From Sacculina carcini (Eukaryota; Arthropoda; Thecostraca; Sacculinidae), in contig OU696582.1 of the NCBI GenBank assembly GCA_916048095.2, positions 5,238,001-5,302,000 of the forward strand: a stretch of DNA of 64,000 nucleotides. The letters run 5' to 3'. Below, piece by piece: positions 1-10,042 of the stretch; position 1 is the first letter of the stretch, and the number at the start of each line of letters is the position of its first letter. The position numbers were made by a program, and so were the translations under genes. Under the pieces are notes generated by a model that saw only the letters and a program-made list of their open reading frames with translations, did not search any database and had not been told where the DNA came from.

Positions 1-497
1 TAAATACACGACGTTCGTATTTTACGCCGATCAAGAGTTATGTCGACTGTAATCATTTCCATGACATCCGTCACATTTACGCTGAGACGAGGCACGTGTT
101 GTGATTGGTGTTTCTTGTTGACAAATATTGCAACACCACCGCCTCTCTTATCATGCCTCATTTGATGGAAGGCTTCAAACCGGTCTATTTGGCATAAATC
201 AATTGTGCTGTCATTGACCCATGTCTCAGAAACTGCAATGACATCGAAATTCACCTCTAGTTCCCTCATGAACGTTGTCAAGTCATCAATGTGCTTGTTG
301 AGACTGCGTGCATTTATATGTAACATACTGAAGCCTTGCGAGTTTTTGAATGCGTCATTAAATGTGTCCACCGTGTACACACCAAAGCTGTTATTACCGT
401 TTTCTGTATCATCAATGTCAGCTTTGAATGTTTCCTCGTTAATAATTTTCATACTGGTAATACTGTTGATTGCAAAACAGCGTATAGGAACACCCAT
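1..497 (-). CDS. LINE endonuclease fragment (5' part of ORF2), runs off window
   Basis: Reading the minus strand from an ATG at 497 (a second ATG lies at 452) gives an open frame to the window edge. It contains the start of an APE-type endonuclease as found in CR1/L2-like LINEs: HINARSL near 320, then SETW with the catalytic Glu near 220, then RGGGVAIFV near 130. The enzyme would nick target DNA for target-primed reverse transcription. No stop occurs in the visible part. The reverse transcriptase would lie left of the window. Lineage within the Jockey/CR1 group is inferred. Confidence 0.75.
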   Translation of the reverse strand, partial: MGVPIRCFAINSITSMKIINEETFKADIDDTENGNNSFGVYTVDTFNDAFKNSQGFSMLHINARSLNKHIDDLTTFMRELEVNFDVIAVSETWVNDSTIDLCQIDRFEAFHQMRHDKRGGGVAIFVNKKHQSQHVPRLSVNVTDVMEMITVDITLDRRKIRTSCI

Positions 498-660
498 TCA
501 CAGCGTATAAGAACAACGTATAGCAACAAAATACGATTTGGTAATTCGTATAGCTTTCATACGAAAGAAAAATATCGAGCCACTCAAAGAATAGCGGTTC
601 TATATGTATGCATGTTGCCCTTGAATTATCACTTACTTTCATATCAGCGCACTCGTTGAA

Positions 661-790
661 TCACACGCACAAACACACACAACTACACACCTGCATAAGA
701 GCAACTACGCACACACACATAAGCAAGTACTCACACACGTAAGTACGCACTCACAAGCAAAATACACACACGCACACACACACACACAAC
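661..790. repeat. CA-rich microsatellite
   Basis: Imperfect (CA)n with interspersed ACAT and ACTCAC units, ending in an uninterrupted CA run just before LINE-alpha ORF1. The 160 bases to its left (498-660) show no recognisable gene. Confidence 0.85.
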
Positions 791-810
791 AGCAGGCATA
801 CAAAGATGCC

Positions 811-1441
811 ATGATGGCAATTGCGACGGATATTAATTCGAGAATCAACAAACTGGAGGAGGTCAACTCAGATCTCAAGAAGAGCCTGGAATTTTCCCAG
901 TAAGAAATCCAGGAGCTCAAAAATGAGGTGACAACATTGAAAAAAGCTGAGAGTGAAACGGCTCGATCGTTGAAGTCCTTAGATGAAATGACGTCCACCC
1001 TGGACACAAGAGCGAACGAGCAGGAGGACTTCTACAGGAGAAAAAAATATCCGAATCACTGGTCTTCAAGAAAGTGTATCAGAGCAATGGGATCAAGCAG
1101 ATTGCACTGTGCAGAATCTACTGAAGGAGAAATTGCAAGTTCCTGTGGATGTGAAAAATGCCAAGAGACTGGGACGTCCTGGGAGCGGGAAGCCTAGAAG
1201 TATCATCGTAAGTTTCAAGAGCCTGAATGACAGGAATGCTGCACTGCGCAACGGAAAAAAACTGAAGAGCACGGGAATATACCTGAACGAGGACCTCTGC
1301 GCGGCATCGAAAAAAATAAAAAGCGATCAACTGCCTTTGCTGAAAAAAGCTAGGGAGGAAGGCAAAATTGCGTATTTTAGAGGGACCCGTCTCATTATTC
1401 ATAAAGAGAACCATCAACGGACGACGTCAAACAAGAGTTGA
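811..1441 (+). pseudogene. LINE-alpha ORF1 (coiled coil plus RRM-like), broken
   Basis: Starting at the ATG-ATG pair at 811, the frame encodes a heptad-rich coiled coil, then a RKNIRITGL-type motif that opens the RNA-binding domain of many LINE ORF1 proteins, and a basic C-terminal part ending at 1441. Such proteins coat LINE RNA. Two lesions are seen: an in-frame TAA at 901-903 and one extra A in the A-run near 1042-1048, which moves the frame. About 300 bases (1442-1740) separate it from ORF2; they hold a short open frame of no recognised family. Confidence 0.72.
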
Positions 1442-1740
1442 CGGGACAACAGATGAGACATCAACGGAATCTGACAAAAACCTCGCCGCTACGCGGACTA
1501 CCGAGCGTGTGGAGACAGCTATGAAAACGCCGGTCCCATCCGCCACTGCAACTGCCACCGACGACTCACAGGGACAAACAAAATACTCTGCCTGTCCACC
1601 CGTCGACAAAGTGCCTGTTGAAACCACGGCGGTTGATGATGCCGGAAGTCAACAGCGTCGCACACAGCGAGGACGTCGTCTTGCGGATAAGTCCAAACAT
1701 TAACAACTGTGATATAATTTGAACATTTATTGCTGACATC

Positions 1741-3543
1741 ATGACTTCATCACCGATGTCGGTTTGGGCATAATTTCCTTTCTCTACCTTAGATAGCAAT
1801 AGCTTCGCTAAACTATTCAAACATGAACCTTGTTCTGATGATAAATCCGTTCAATGTTATTCAGAGGACCTGCAATTTGATAAGTATGATTGTACACTAA
1901 ATGTATTCCCGGCACTGCTGAACGTTCCGGAATCAAAATATGTCTATTTGAACTCGTTCAAAGTTGGATCTTGTAAGGAAGGTGATCTATTAATCCTGAA
2001 TTGGAATATAAGATCTATTCCTACAAACATACAGATATTCAAGGATTGTATCCTAGATATCATAAACCACAAGCCGGATATCATGGGTCTTACCGAAACC
2101 AGACTAGACTCTAGTATTACCAGTCTTTATCATTTGCGGGGCTATAATCTTTTCACTCGATCCAGAAACACCCATGGTGAAGGGGTTGCTACATATGTAG
2201 CCCAATCATACCAAACAAAAACCAATGATGAACTCTCTTGTTGCGAACAATATCTGGAGTGCTTAGCAATTTAATGTAAAAAGGATCACAGAGTATTATT
2301 GAGTGTGTGTTTGTACAGACCACCTTCCGAGAATTTGACCCACTTCCTCCACAAGCTCAGTGACATTCTTACTGTTGCTCAATGTAGGTGTTATCACAGC
2401 ATAAATGTGTTTGGTGATTTCAATTTAGACATCCTGAAACATAATTATGGTGTAGTTAAAGATTTCGTTAACATGATGACATCGTTTTCGCTTTCTCCTC
2501 TGATAAGGAAACCAACTAGATTCACTGATCATTATATGACATTATTGGACCAGATTTGGGTGAACCGTCCAGAGCTAAGCATGACAAATTACATTATTCG
2601 AACTGACATAACCGACCATTTCCCGGTTCTGTCACATATCGGAGGACAACTCAGTAGACGGAAAGTAACTTCATGGATCACTAAGCGGTATTTCCCAGAC
2701 CATGCCATGATGCTATTTACTGGATCCCTAGCGCAAGCTGAGTGGAACACTGTTATGAACTCAAAAAATGTTAATGATGCGTACAACGTATTCCACTCCA
2801 CAATCATGGATTTATACGAGAAACATTTTCCAGCAAAGCGAGTTCTGGTGAAGAACAAGTCAAAGGACAGTCCTTATATCACTTCGTCTCTAAGGAGAAG
2901 CATCAGAGAACGACATAGACTAGAGAGATTAGCACGAAAGTGGCCATCTGTGTACCTGCAGACTTATAAGAATTATCGGAATATTCTGACCGCCACGTTG
3001 AGAATTGCTAAAAATAACTACTATAAAACCCAACTCAGAGCCTATCAAGGTAACCCGAGCATGCACTGGAAGATGATCAACACTATTCTTGGAAAGAAGC
3101 ACTACATCGAAAACTCTGGGAATATTTACTTAGAACCTTATAGCTTTGATAGCTCTGATATTCCGAACAAGTTCAGCGATCACTTCGTCAGAGACACTTC
3201 TGATGATGACGTACATTCCAATACGAATCACTTACAGTATTTTCCAGCTTCACCCAGCTTTTCGATGTACCTCACTCCGACAACAAAGCAAGAGGTTGAG
3301 CATTACCTACAAGCAATAAAGGGGAACTCACCAGGATTTGACGACATATCACCGGCTGTATTGAAAGAAGTTAAATGTTATATCTCAGCACCTCACTCAC
3401 ACATTATTAATTTATCACTGAAGTCAGGAATCTTTCCCGATGATCTTAAAATAGCTAAAGTTATACCAATTTACAAAACAGGTGACAGACATGACATAAA
3501 GAACTACAGACTTATTTCAATTCTTCCTGCTTTTAGTAAAGTG
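1741..3543 (+). pseudogene. LINE-alpha ORF2, piece 1 (endonuclease and start of RT)
   Basis: One frame runs from about 1741 to 3543 with TAA stops at 1771-1773 and 2272-2274. Motifs in order: LNWNIRS (EN start, about 1998), LTETRLD (catalytic Glu, about 2090), CLYRPPS (about 2314), FGDFNLDIL (about 2410), TDITDHFPV (EN end, about 2603). RT block 0-2 follows, with NSPGFDDISPAVLKE and KVIPIYKTGD. The frame stops being LINE at 3543, where the solo LTR enters directly after FSKV; the next codons are at 12635. Confidence 0.85.
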
Positions 3544-3555
3544 TGTACTTGTATT

Positions 3556-3623
3556 GTTCGAAAAGTTCGAAAAGTTCGAAAAGCTCGAAAAGTTCGAAAA
3601 GTTCGAAAAGTTCGAAAAGTTCG
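3556..3623. repeat. 9-bp tandem repeat at the Tigger left end
   Basis: About 7.5 copies of GTTCGAAAA, one copy with a single C-for-T change. Similar single GTTCG and AAAAGTTCG words occur in the right terminal repeat at 12220-12255, so the array probably grew from the inverted repeat itself. The following bases 3624-4012 are AT-rich Tigger 3' UTR, with a Tigger-like CCATAAGAAACCAT word, and hold no gene. Confidence 0.8.
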
Positions 3624-4012
3624 TCTTCCGAACATTTAATTCCCATAAGAAACCATACAAATCAGAATAATCCGTTCCCAGGTCCCCATAAAACATAATT
3701 TTCTACTAAATATGCCTTAAGACTACCAAAAATACCTTATTTTATGTATAATAAATGTTTTATTGTATTGTAATTAAAGAAATAAACGAAAATAATCAAA
3801 GAAACGAATTGTAATAAAAGAAAGGAATTGTAATAAAATAATTGTATTGAACGAACGAATTGTAATAACAGAAATAAGAGGGAGGGAGTGAGTTACTGTT
3901 TGGAAGGAGAGTCAGCTTCCATAAGCACTGTAGGTAACTCAACCTCCGGTGTGGCTTCTCTTCTTTGCTTCTTAGAATGTGACTCTTTATCCTTTTTGCT
4001 GACTAGAAACCT

Positions 4013-4496
4013 CTAAATTGACACCTGTTGCCTTCTCAGTTGTATGGTCTTACGAAACTGAGGCATCACATTATCATTCATCATGTCGATGATTCTCATA
4101 TCCACAGTGTTTTCTGAATGATACTGCTCGATAAAAGCCTGCACATCACTCCACTTAGCTAGCATGGTCTTGATGCTCTCACTTGATGCTGCAGGCATCT
4201 CCTCGTCCTCAGATGACAACTCCTGAATGGCTTCCTTCTGCTTGTCCTCTTGAAGGCAAATCAAATCCTGTGTGTTGAGGACCTCATTATGGTCAGCAAC
4301 AAGCTCCTCGACGTCATCTGCATCCACTTGGAGTCCCATGTTCTGTCCCATGGGAACAATGTCGTTCACAACAACAGAGTCTTGAGGATCAGATCCTTCA
4401 AAATCCCTCTCAAGGATGCATGCGGGCCACAACTTCTTCCATGCTGCTTTCAAAGTTCGAAAGGTAACATCATGCCAAGCGTTTTCTATCAGTTGA
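4013..4496 (-). pseudogene. Tigger transposase, C-terminal piece
   Basis: The minus strand encodes the end of a Tigger transposase: LKAAWKKLWPAC at the right, an acidic stretch with VDADDVEELV, and a Glu/Ser-rich tail ending at 4013. It is the direct continuation of the DDE piece that ends at 10849; only the LTR element G1 and one ACAC copy separate them. No stop lies within this piece. Confidence 0.82.
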
Positions 4497-4500
4497 ACAC

Positions 4501-5302
4501 TGTTAACTACACTTGTTAAGTACGGTTAAACATGCATAGAAAACAATTAGTAAATCAGCTATATATTACATTCACACATTACATAACATTAATACATAAT
4601 TACAATAACGAAACAATACAATAAGATACGATACCCGCAGCGGCTGAACACGAATACGCGGGGAGCACGAATAAGTCGCGGGAACACAATGAAGCGAGCG
4701 AACAACTCTAGCACTGTGTGACAACACGCACTATTCTCGACTGACTTGTCCAACACCTGTAGCACCGGCCGGAATACCTTCACTCCAAGTAGGACACCGG
4801 TCACGTGACCGTCTGGAAGGTGCCGTGCCATGTCTGAGCAAACAGTCGTGTGAATTGTCGCGGGAAATAGCGGGACTACGATCGTCGTGGGTGGTGTGAA
4901 CACACAGTAGTACTTCCGCCGGCTTGCGTGGAGAATGGGCAGCGCACACAGGCGGCTCAGACAGACAGACACAAGCACACACGCGGCGCGAATATACAGC
5001 GCGACACAAACACGACATAGCCAGACGGCGATGACATAGCCAGACGGCGACGTAAACACACGGCGCAAATAGGCGACGAAAATATCACATCCGGTGGTGT
5101 GCACGGTGCGAACATACATACAATCATATTGCGAAGTGTGTAAATTTACACAATGAAATGAATTTATGTAATGAAACAAACACGCAACGAATATAACGCA
5201 AACACACGCACAACATAAACATGCAACACATACACTAAAATAATACAACGACAATCAATACAAAAAAAACATGTGTGTGTGTGAATAAGTGTGTACGCCA
5301 CA
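4501..5302 (-). repeat. G1 3' LTR
   Basis: 802 bp, with ends TGTTAAC and CGCCACA on the plus strand. Compared by eye with 10043-10844 it shows no difference. The 221- and 95-codon open frames inside both LTRs are chance frames. The polypurine tract (plus-strand GGAGCCCCCTCCTC) abuts it at 5303. Confidence 0.93.
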
Positions 5303-5319
5303 GGAGCCCCCTCCTCAGA

Positions 5320-8300
5320 TCAGGGCGAGAAACGAACAGGTGGCCTGATGCGTCGGCCTGATCGAGAATGAATGTGTTGTGGCGTTGCTGTGTCACCGGG
5401 GAGTTGTTGCTCTGCTGGACGTGTACCAGCATGTTGTTGTGGCACTGGAACCGCGAACAATGTGCTATCTGTCTCCGGCGTTGGCTGTATATTGTTGTCA
5501 ATGAAGGCTGGTCGCAGTCGGTCAATGTTGACGACATCTGAGCCATTGCGTTCAATGGTGTACGTCTTCGGTGTTCTGTTGAGCACCTTGTACGGCCCGT
5601 CGTACACCGGCTGCAATGGACGGCGATGACCGTCGTGCCGCACAAACACGAAGTCGGCCGAATCCAGCGCAGGCAGCTTGAAGACTGCTTTGTCGACAGG
5701 TCTCAGCTGCTGTGGTCTCACGGAGCTGAAATGCTGAGAGAGCTGTCTTGCAAACTCACACGCGTTGGTTTTGTTAGTATTTGTGTGGAAAAATTCGCTA
5801 GGAAGATGAAGTTTGGCACCGTAAACAAGTTCAGCACAGGAACAATTGAGTGGTTCTTTAATACAGGCTCTGATACCTAATAGAACAATTGATAATCTGT
5901 CAACCCAATTTATGCACCCTCGTAAAGCGCTTTTCAATTGTCGGTGCAGTCTCTCGACCATTCCGTTTGCCGCAGGATGGTAAGCGGTAGTGAAACGGAT
6001 ATGAGCCCCTAAACGATTATTAATTTCTCGCCACAAGTTTGAAGTGAACTGACTACCCCTGTCAGACACTATAGTAGCTGGCACACCGAAACGGGATATC
6101 CACGTGGATACGAAATATCGAGCAATAGTTTCAGCTGATACATCAGGTATCGGACATGCCTCAGGCCATCTAGTAAAGCGATCAACAATTGTCAGAATAT
6201 ACTGGCAATTTTGCGAGTACGGTAGCGGACCTACTATATCTACATGGATGTGTTCGAATCTCCGTGATGGTGGTTGAAATTGGGCAGCAGGTGACGAATT
6301 GTGTCGTGAGACCTTCGATTGTTGACACTGTAAACAAGTGCGTGTCCAACTAGCAACGTCTTTGCGCATGTTCGGCCAAACAAACCGTTCAGCTATAAGC
6401 TTGAGCGTGGCGGTTCGACCCGGGTGAGACATATTGTGAAGTGACTGGAAAACACGCCTACGCATTGCTTCAGGCACAAAGGGGCGTGGCTTGTCTAAGG
6501 ACGTGTCGCACAGGAGTTTGCGGTCGGAAATGGCGGGAAATTCAATCCACTGCAACTTTAAACTACCCGCTGAATCGATTAAATCGGACTGGGCTTGCTG
6601 TGATTCTGCCATTTCTCTGATATTAACACTTGGTAGATCACTGCAAGAACATATTCTAGATAGAGCGTCTGAGACAACATTGTCTTTACCACTGATGTGA
6701 CGCACATCTGACGTAAATTGCAGGATAAAATCCAAATGACGCTGCTCACGTGGTGAATGATTAGCTGTGGGTGCTCTAATAGCGTGCACAATAGGTTTGT
6801 GGTCGGTGAAGATGATAAATTCACGACCCTCCAAGTATGGACGAAAATGACGCACCGATAAGTAAACAGCAAGTACCTCGCGACCAAAAGCGCTATACAT
6901 TGTTTGAGCGGAGTTGAGCTGCTTAGACCAAAAGGCTAATGGCTGCCAGACACCGTCACTCAGTTGTTGTAGTACAGCACCTATACTGGAATTACTGGCG
7001 TCAGTGAATAACCCAAGTTGAGCTGATTCGTTCTGATGGCAAAGGATAGTAGCTGAGCTGAGAGCGGCTTTACTCTCATCAAATGCTTGCTCTGCCTCAT
7101 CTGTCCACACGACAGGCACCTTGGAGCGCTTGGCGTTATTTGTCAGCAAACGATGGAGGGGCGCGAGAAGAGTCGCGGCGTTCGGCAAGAAACGATGATA
7201 AAAATTAACCATGCCTAAATACCTGCGCAATTGTTGGTGCGAAACAGGACGTGGGTATTCGGTGATAGCCTTCGTTGCACCGTCATGCGGTGAGATGCCG
7301 CGTTCGGTGATTCTGTGACCTAAAAAGGTTATTTCGCGCTTGCCAAAAACACATTTCTCGATATTAATCTTAATATCATGTGCATGTAACCGATCAAAAA
7401 CTATATCTAAATGTCTCAAATGCTCGGTTTCTGATTTGCTAGCAATCAAAATATCGTCAATGTAGACGAATATGAAATCAAGTCCTCGAAGAATTGTATC
7501 CAGCAGACGCTGCATGGTTTGCGCGCTGTTACGCAAGCCAAAAGGCATTCGCAGCATTTCAAAGGATCCAAAGGGTGTACAAATGGCAGTCTTTGAAATA
7601 TCTTGTGGATATACAGGCACTTGAAAGAATGCTTTCACCAGATCTATTTTGGTGAATATGTTGGTTCCGTGCAGAGCTGCTGTAAAATCTTGTAAATAGG
7701 GAATTGGATATCTATCGGGTACTGTGATATTATTCAGAGCTCTGTAGTCTCCACATGGCCTCCATTCGCCATCTCGCGCTTTTGGCACCAAGTGTAGGGC
7801 AGACGCGTACGGACTCTGGCTAGGGCGTATTATACCTTGATCGAGCATGCGTTGGAACTCATCTTTGGCTATCTTAAGCCTGGCCGCATCAAGCTTTCGC
7901 GGGCGGCAAAAAACAGGCTTTCCTCGTGTTTGAATGCGATGAAAAACGCCATGATTAGATGTACTAGTAAATACCATTGGAGACAACAACCCAGGGTACT
8001 TTGACAGTAAATCTACATACACTTTGTCATGCTGAGGAGCGCACACTGAAATATTGAGCGAGTTCCGGCGAGTTATGCCTGTGGCTTTCAAACCGGTTTC
8101 GCCGTCCACAATTTGACGTTCACGTGGGATAACGTTGATATTGTGGTGAGAGAGGAAGTCGATACCAATGATGGCTGTGTCAATATCGGCAATTATAAAG
8201 GTCCAGTGAAAATTGCGTCTGAGACCTAAAGACATGCAGGTAGAAATACTTCCGTAGGTGTTGATGCGAGATGAATTCACAGCTTGTAGCACCAAGGGAG

Positions 8301-8523
8301 ATTTCACTGGCTGTGAAGCAGTGGAGCTACGCACCAGTTTGCATTTGGCGGGCAATAAACTATACTGAGCGCCAGTGTCGATGAGAAAATTGCAGCCTGT
8401 TGTTGGATCGCGGATATAAAATGGTAAAGAATTGTCGCCTTGGATGGATGATGTGAGGGGTGAAATAGGCGATCTTTCACGCCCTCCGTTCAGTTTAAAT
8501 GAAACGAACAGGGTTTCACACAA
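5320..8523 (-). CDS. pol: G1 pol polyprotein (protease, RT, RNase H, integrase)
   Basis: An uninterrupted 1067-codon frame with no ATG at its start, reached from gag by a probable minus-1 shift. Order by residue: aspartic protease LIDTGAQ (about 48-53); RT with CGDYRALN, FTKIDLVKAF and catalytic YIDD near 353; RNase H with FTDAS near 504 and FTDHKP near 573; zinc-binding HHCC near 690-730; integrase core with Asp near 760 (VDIVGPL), Asp near 822 (SDRGSQF) and Glu near 856 (MVERLH); and a basic tail RSGRRIRPPVRFSP. It copies element RNA to DNA and inserts it. All catalytic residues I looked for are present. The close relative G2 lies at 13-18 kb. Confidence 0.95.
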   Translation of the reverse strand: MCETLFVSFKLNGGRERSPISPLTSSIQGDNSLPFYIRDPTTGCNFLIDTGAQYSLLPAKCKLVRSSTASQPVKSPLVLQAVNSSRINTYGSISTCMSLGLRRNFHWTFIIADIDTAIIGIDFLSHHNINVIPRERQIVDGETGLKATGITRRNSLNISVCAPQHDKVYVDLLSKYPGLLSPMVFTSTSNHGVFHRIQTRGKPVFCRPRKLDAARLKIAKDEFQRMLDQGIIRPSQSPYASALHLVPKARDGEWRPCGDYRALNNITVPDRYPIPYLQDFTAALHGTNIFTKIDLVKAFFQVPVYPQDISKTAICTPFGSFEMLRMPFGLRNSAQTMQRLLDTILRGLDFIFVYIDDILIASKSETEHLRHLDIVFDRLHAHDIKINIEKCVFGKREITFLGHRITERGISPHDGATKAITEYPRPVSHQQLRRYLGMVNFYHRFLPNAATLLAPLHRLLTNNAKRSKVPVVWTDEAEQAFDESKAALSSATILCHQNESAQLGLFTDASNSSIGAVLQQLSDGVWQPLAFWSKQLNSAQTMYSAFGREVLAVYLSVRHFRPYLEGREFIIFTDHKPIVHAIRAPTANHSPREQRHLDFILQFTSDVRHISGKDNVVSDALSRICSCSDLPSVNIREMAESQQAQSDLIDSAGSLKLQWIEFPAISDRKLLCDTSLDKPRPFVPEAMRRRVFQSLHNMSHPGRTATLKLIAERFVWPNMRKDVASWTRTCLQCQQSKVSRHNSSPAAQFQPPSRRFEHIHVDIVGPLPYSQNCQYILTIVDRFTRWPEACPIPDVSAETIARYFVSTWISRFGVPATIVSDRGSQFTSNLWREINNRLGAHIRFTTAYHPAANGMVERLHRQLKSALRGCINWVDRLSIVLLGIRACIKEPLNCSCAELVYGAKLHLPSEFFHTNTNKTNACEFARQLSQHFSSVRPQQLRPVDKAVFKLPALDSADFVFVRHDGHRRPLQPVYDGPYKVLNRTPKTYTIERNGSDVVNIDRLRPAFIDNNIQPTPETDSTLFAVPVPQQHAGTRPAEQQLPGDTATPQHIHSRSGRRIRPPVRFSP
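8435..8499 (-). promoter_or_regulatory. G1 minus-1 frameshift signal with pseudoknot
   Basis: In gag frame the minus strand reads T TTA AAC then the TGA stop (heptamer at 8493-8499). After a 6-nt spacer, GAGGGCGTGAAA (8475-8486) pairs with TTTCACCCCTC (8455-8465): 11 bp with one bulged C. The 9-nt loop contains TCGCC (8468-8472), which can pair with GGCGA at 8435-8439. UUUAAAC is a known slippery heptamer. A shift here leads straight into the pol frame. Function is inferred. Confidence 0.8.
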
Positions 8524-9476
8524 GTGTGAGCTTTATCACCGAATTTCCAGTGATACCAGCAGTATTTCTTGTCTGGTGGTGCACTGTGCTCACCTGCTGT
8601 CTGTTCTCCGGATGCGGCAGATTTTCGCGGAGATTTGGTGCGTTGGGTGCGTGATTGCCGCTCTGAAGAATTTGCGCGACTACGCGACGTTCGCTGTTCG
8701 GTTGACAATCTGCTGAGCATTCGCTGAATTTCATTTAGCTGCTGTTTGATTGTCTTTAGCTCTTCCATGTTTTGCTGAGCTTGAGTGCAGGTAGTATCAG
8801 CGGCGGCTTCAGAACACTGTACCCTGTTTATTGCTGCCTTGGCGCGTGGCATGGCAGAAATAATTCTATCTGCCGTACCTGCCAGTGTGTCAAGCAGAGT
8901 GTCGTCGGGAAAAAACTGCAAGAAAGGCATTACGTCCTCAGGCATGCCCTTCAAAAATATTTGTCTCAGCAAAGGTGACTCACCGTCTTTGACATACGGC
9001 CGTGTCAATTCTTGGAGATGCCGTAGATACTGGCTGGGACGACGGTCTCCGAGCTCTTGTGATTCCAGCACTGAGCGTAGTTTTTGTTCAGTCGTCTTGC
9101 CTAAGCGAGCCTGCAGAGCCTGACAAAGCTGCGTGTAAGCATCGGCTGGCGGCTGTCGAATCATGTCGATAAATTCCATCACATGATGGGGAGGCAGAAG
9201 AGACGCTGCAGTTTGAAAACGAAGCATGTCGTCTGTTATTTGAGCCCTAGCGAAATACAGATCCAGCTGAATAACCCATATGTGTGGGTGTTCTTCAACA
9301 AAAGCAGGAGGCGGGCCCATAACGGCTGTCTGTTGGGTTTGTTTGTCACCTGTAGACTGACGAGCGGCGGCAGATTCGCTGGTAGATATGACTTGGCTGG
9401 TAGACTGAGTGTCGCTGGCTGACTGATTGTCGCCTTTGCTGGCGTGCTTCTTTGAAGATTTAGACTGACTGTCCAT
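8490..9476 (-). CDS. gag: G1 gag (capsid/nucleocapsid)
   Basis: 328 codons from an ATG at 9476. A Ser/Gln-rich N-terminus leads to a capsid-like core (PPAFVEEHPHIWVIQLD, then a conserved LLPPHHVMEF and QELGDRRPSQYLRHLQ region). An Arg/Ser-rich basic linker follows, and a C-terminal zinc-binding motif KYCWYHWKFGDKAHTC of the C-x2-H/H-x-C type common in invertebrate Ty3-like Gag proteins. It would form the particle that packages element RNA. Its last 34 bases overlap pol in the minus-1 frame. The G2 gag at 16996-17823 is a clear homologue. Confidence 0.92.
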   Translation of the reverse strand: MDSQSKSSKKHASKGDNQSASDTQSTSQVISTSESAAARQSTGDKQTQQTAVMGPPPAFVEEHPHIWVIQLDLYFARAQITDDMLRFQTAASLLPPHHVMEFIDMIRQPPADAYTQLCQALQARLGKTTEQKLRSVLESQELGDRRPSQYLRHLQELTRPYVKDGESPLLRQIFLKGMPEDVMPFLQFFPDDTLLDTLAGTADRIISAMPRAKAAINRVQCSEAAADTTCTQAQQNMEELKTIKQQLNEIQRMLSRLSTEQRTSRSRANSSERQSRTQRTKSPRKSAASGEQTAGEHSAPPDKKYCWYHWKFGDKAHTCVKPCSFHLN

Positions 9477-9639
9477 CTCCAGGCTAATTCAACCAGAATC
9501 GAAAAAACGCAGTAGGTTAAGCGCAGATGTGTACCAAAACGATACGCCGTTCGCAAGTAAGTAGTACGCTCGAATGCAAGAACGCACGGTATAATACAAG
9601 ATTATACAAGATATATAATACAATATTAAATAAAAACCA

Positions 9640-9845
9640 AGATGCAAGATAAGCCAATACACGATGTAAGCCAAGACGCGATGTAGGCCAAGACGCGCAA
9701 GATAAGCCAAGACGCAACACAAGGCAATACGCGCAAGATAAGCCAAGACGCAACACAAGGCAATACGCGATACAAGGCAAGACGCGCAAGATAAGCCAAG
9801 ACGCAACACAAGGCAATACGCGATACAAGGCAAGACGCGCAAAAA
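9640..9845. repeat. Minisatellite in the G1 leader
   Basis: Tandem 18-19-bp units of the type GCAAGATAAGCCAAGACGC and ACAAGGCAATACGC, arranged in a roughly 54-bp higher-order repeat, lie between the PBS and gag. The open frames seen across it on the minus strand are products of the repeat. Bases 9846-10020 complete the leader and hold no gene. Confidence 0.88.
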
Positions 9846-10025
9846 TCAAGACCAAGATCGAGATCGAAGATCAAGACTCATGATGTAAGATGCTAGTGTA
9901 CCTGTAAAAACTGTAAAAGTTGGTTAATGCGTGAAGTAGCTGTTACTACAACCACTGTTAGTGGTCAGTTGTTAGCGAGGTCACCACTTGTTAAACACGG
10001 TGTCCGCATATAATACAATTCAATC

Positions 10026-10040
10026 ACGTCGGGGTCACCA
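10026..10040 (-). other. G1 primer binding site
   Basis: The minus strand reads TGGTGACCCCGACGT two bases inside the 5' LTR. TGG matches the CCA end of a tRNA primer, and the same 15 bases are found beside the G2 LTR end. The tRNA species cannot be named from memory with confidence. A diverged partial copy of the PBS plus LTR edge (GAGGTCACCACTTGTTAA) lies at 9979-9996. Confidence 0.85.
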
Positions 10041-10042
10041 CT

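Noticed and set aside
4589..5254. 221-codon open frame (and its twin at 10131-10796)
   Set aside because: It lies wholly inside the two G1 LTRs, is Cys/Val-rich without a domain and appears twice only because the LTRs are copies.
9489..9874. Several overlapping minus-strand open frames rich in Leu, Cys and Ala
   Set aside because: They are translations of the leader minisatellite in different frames.
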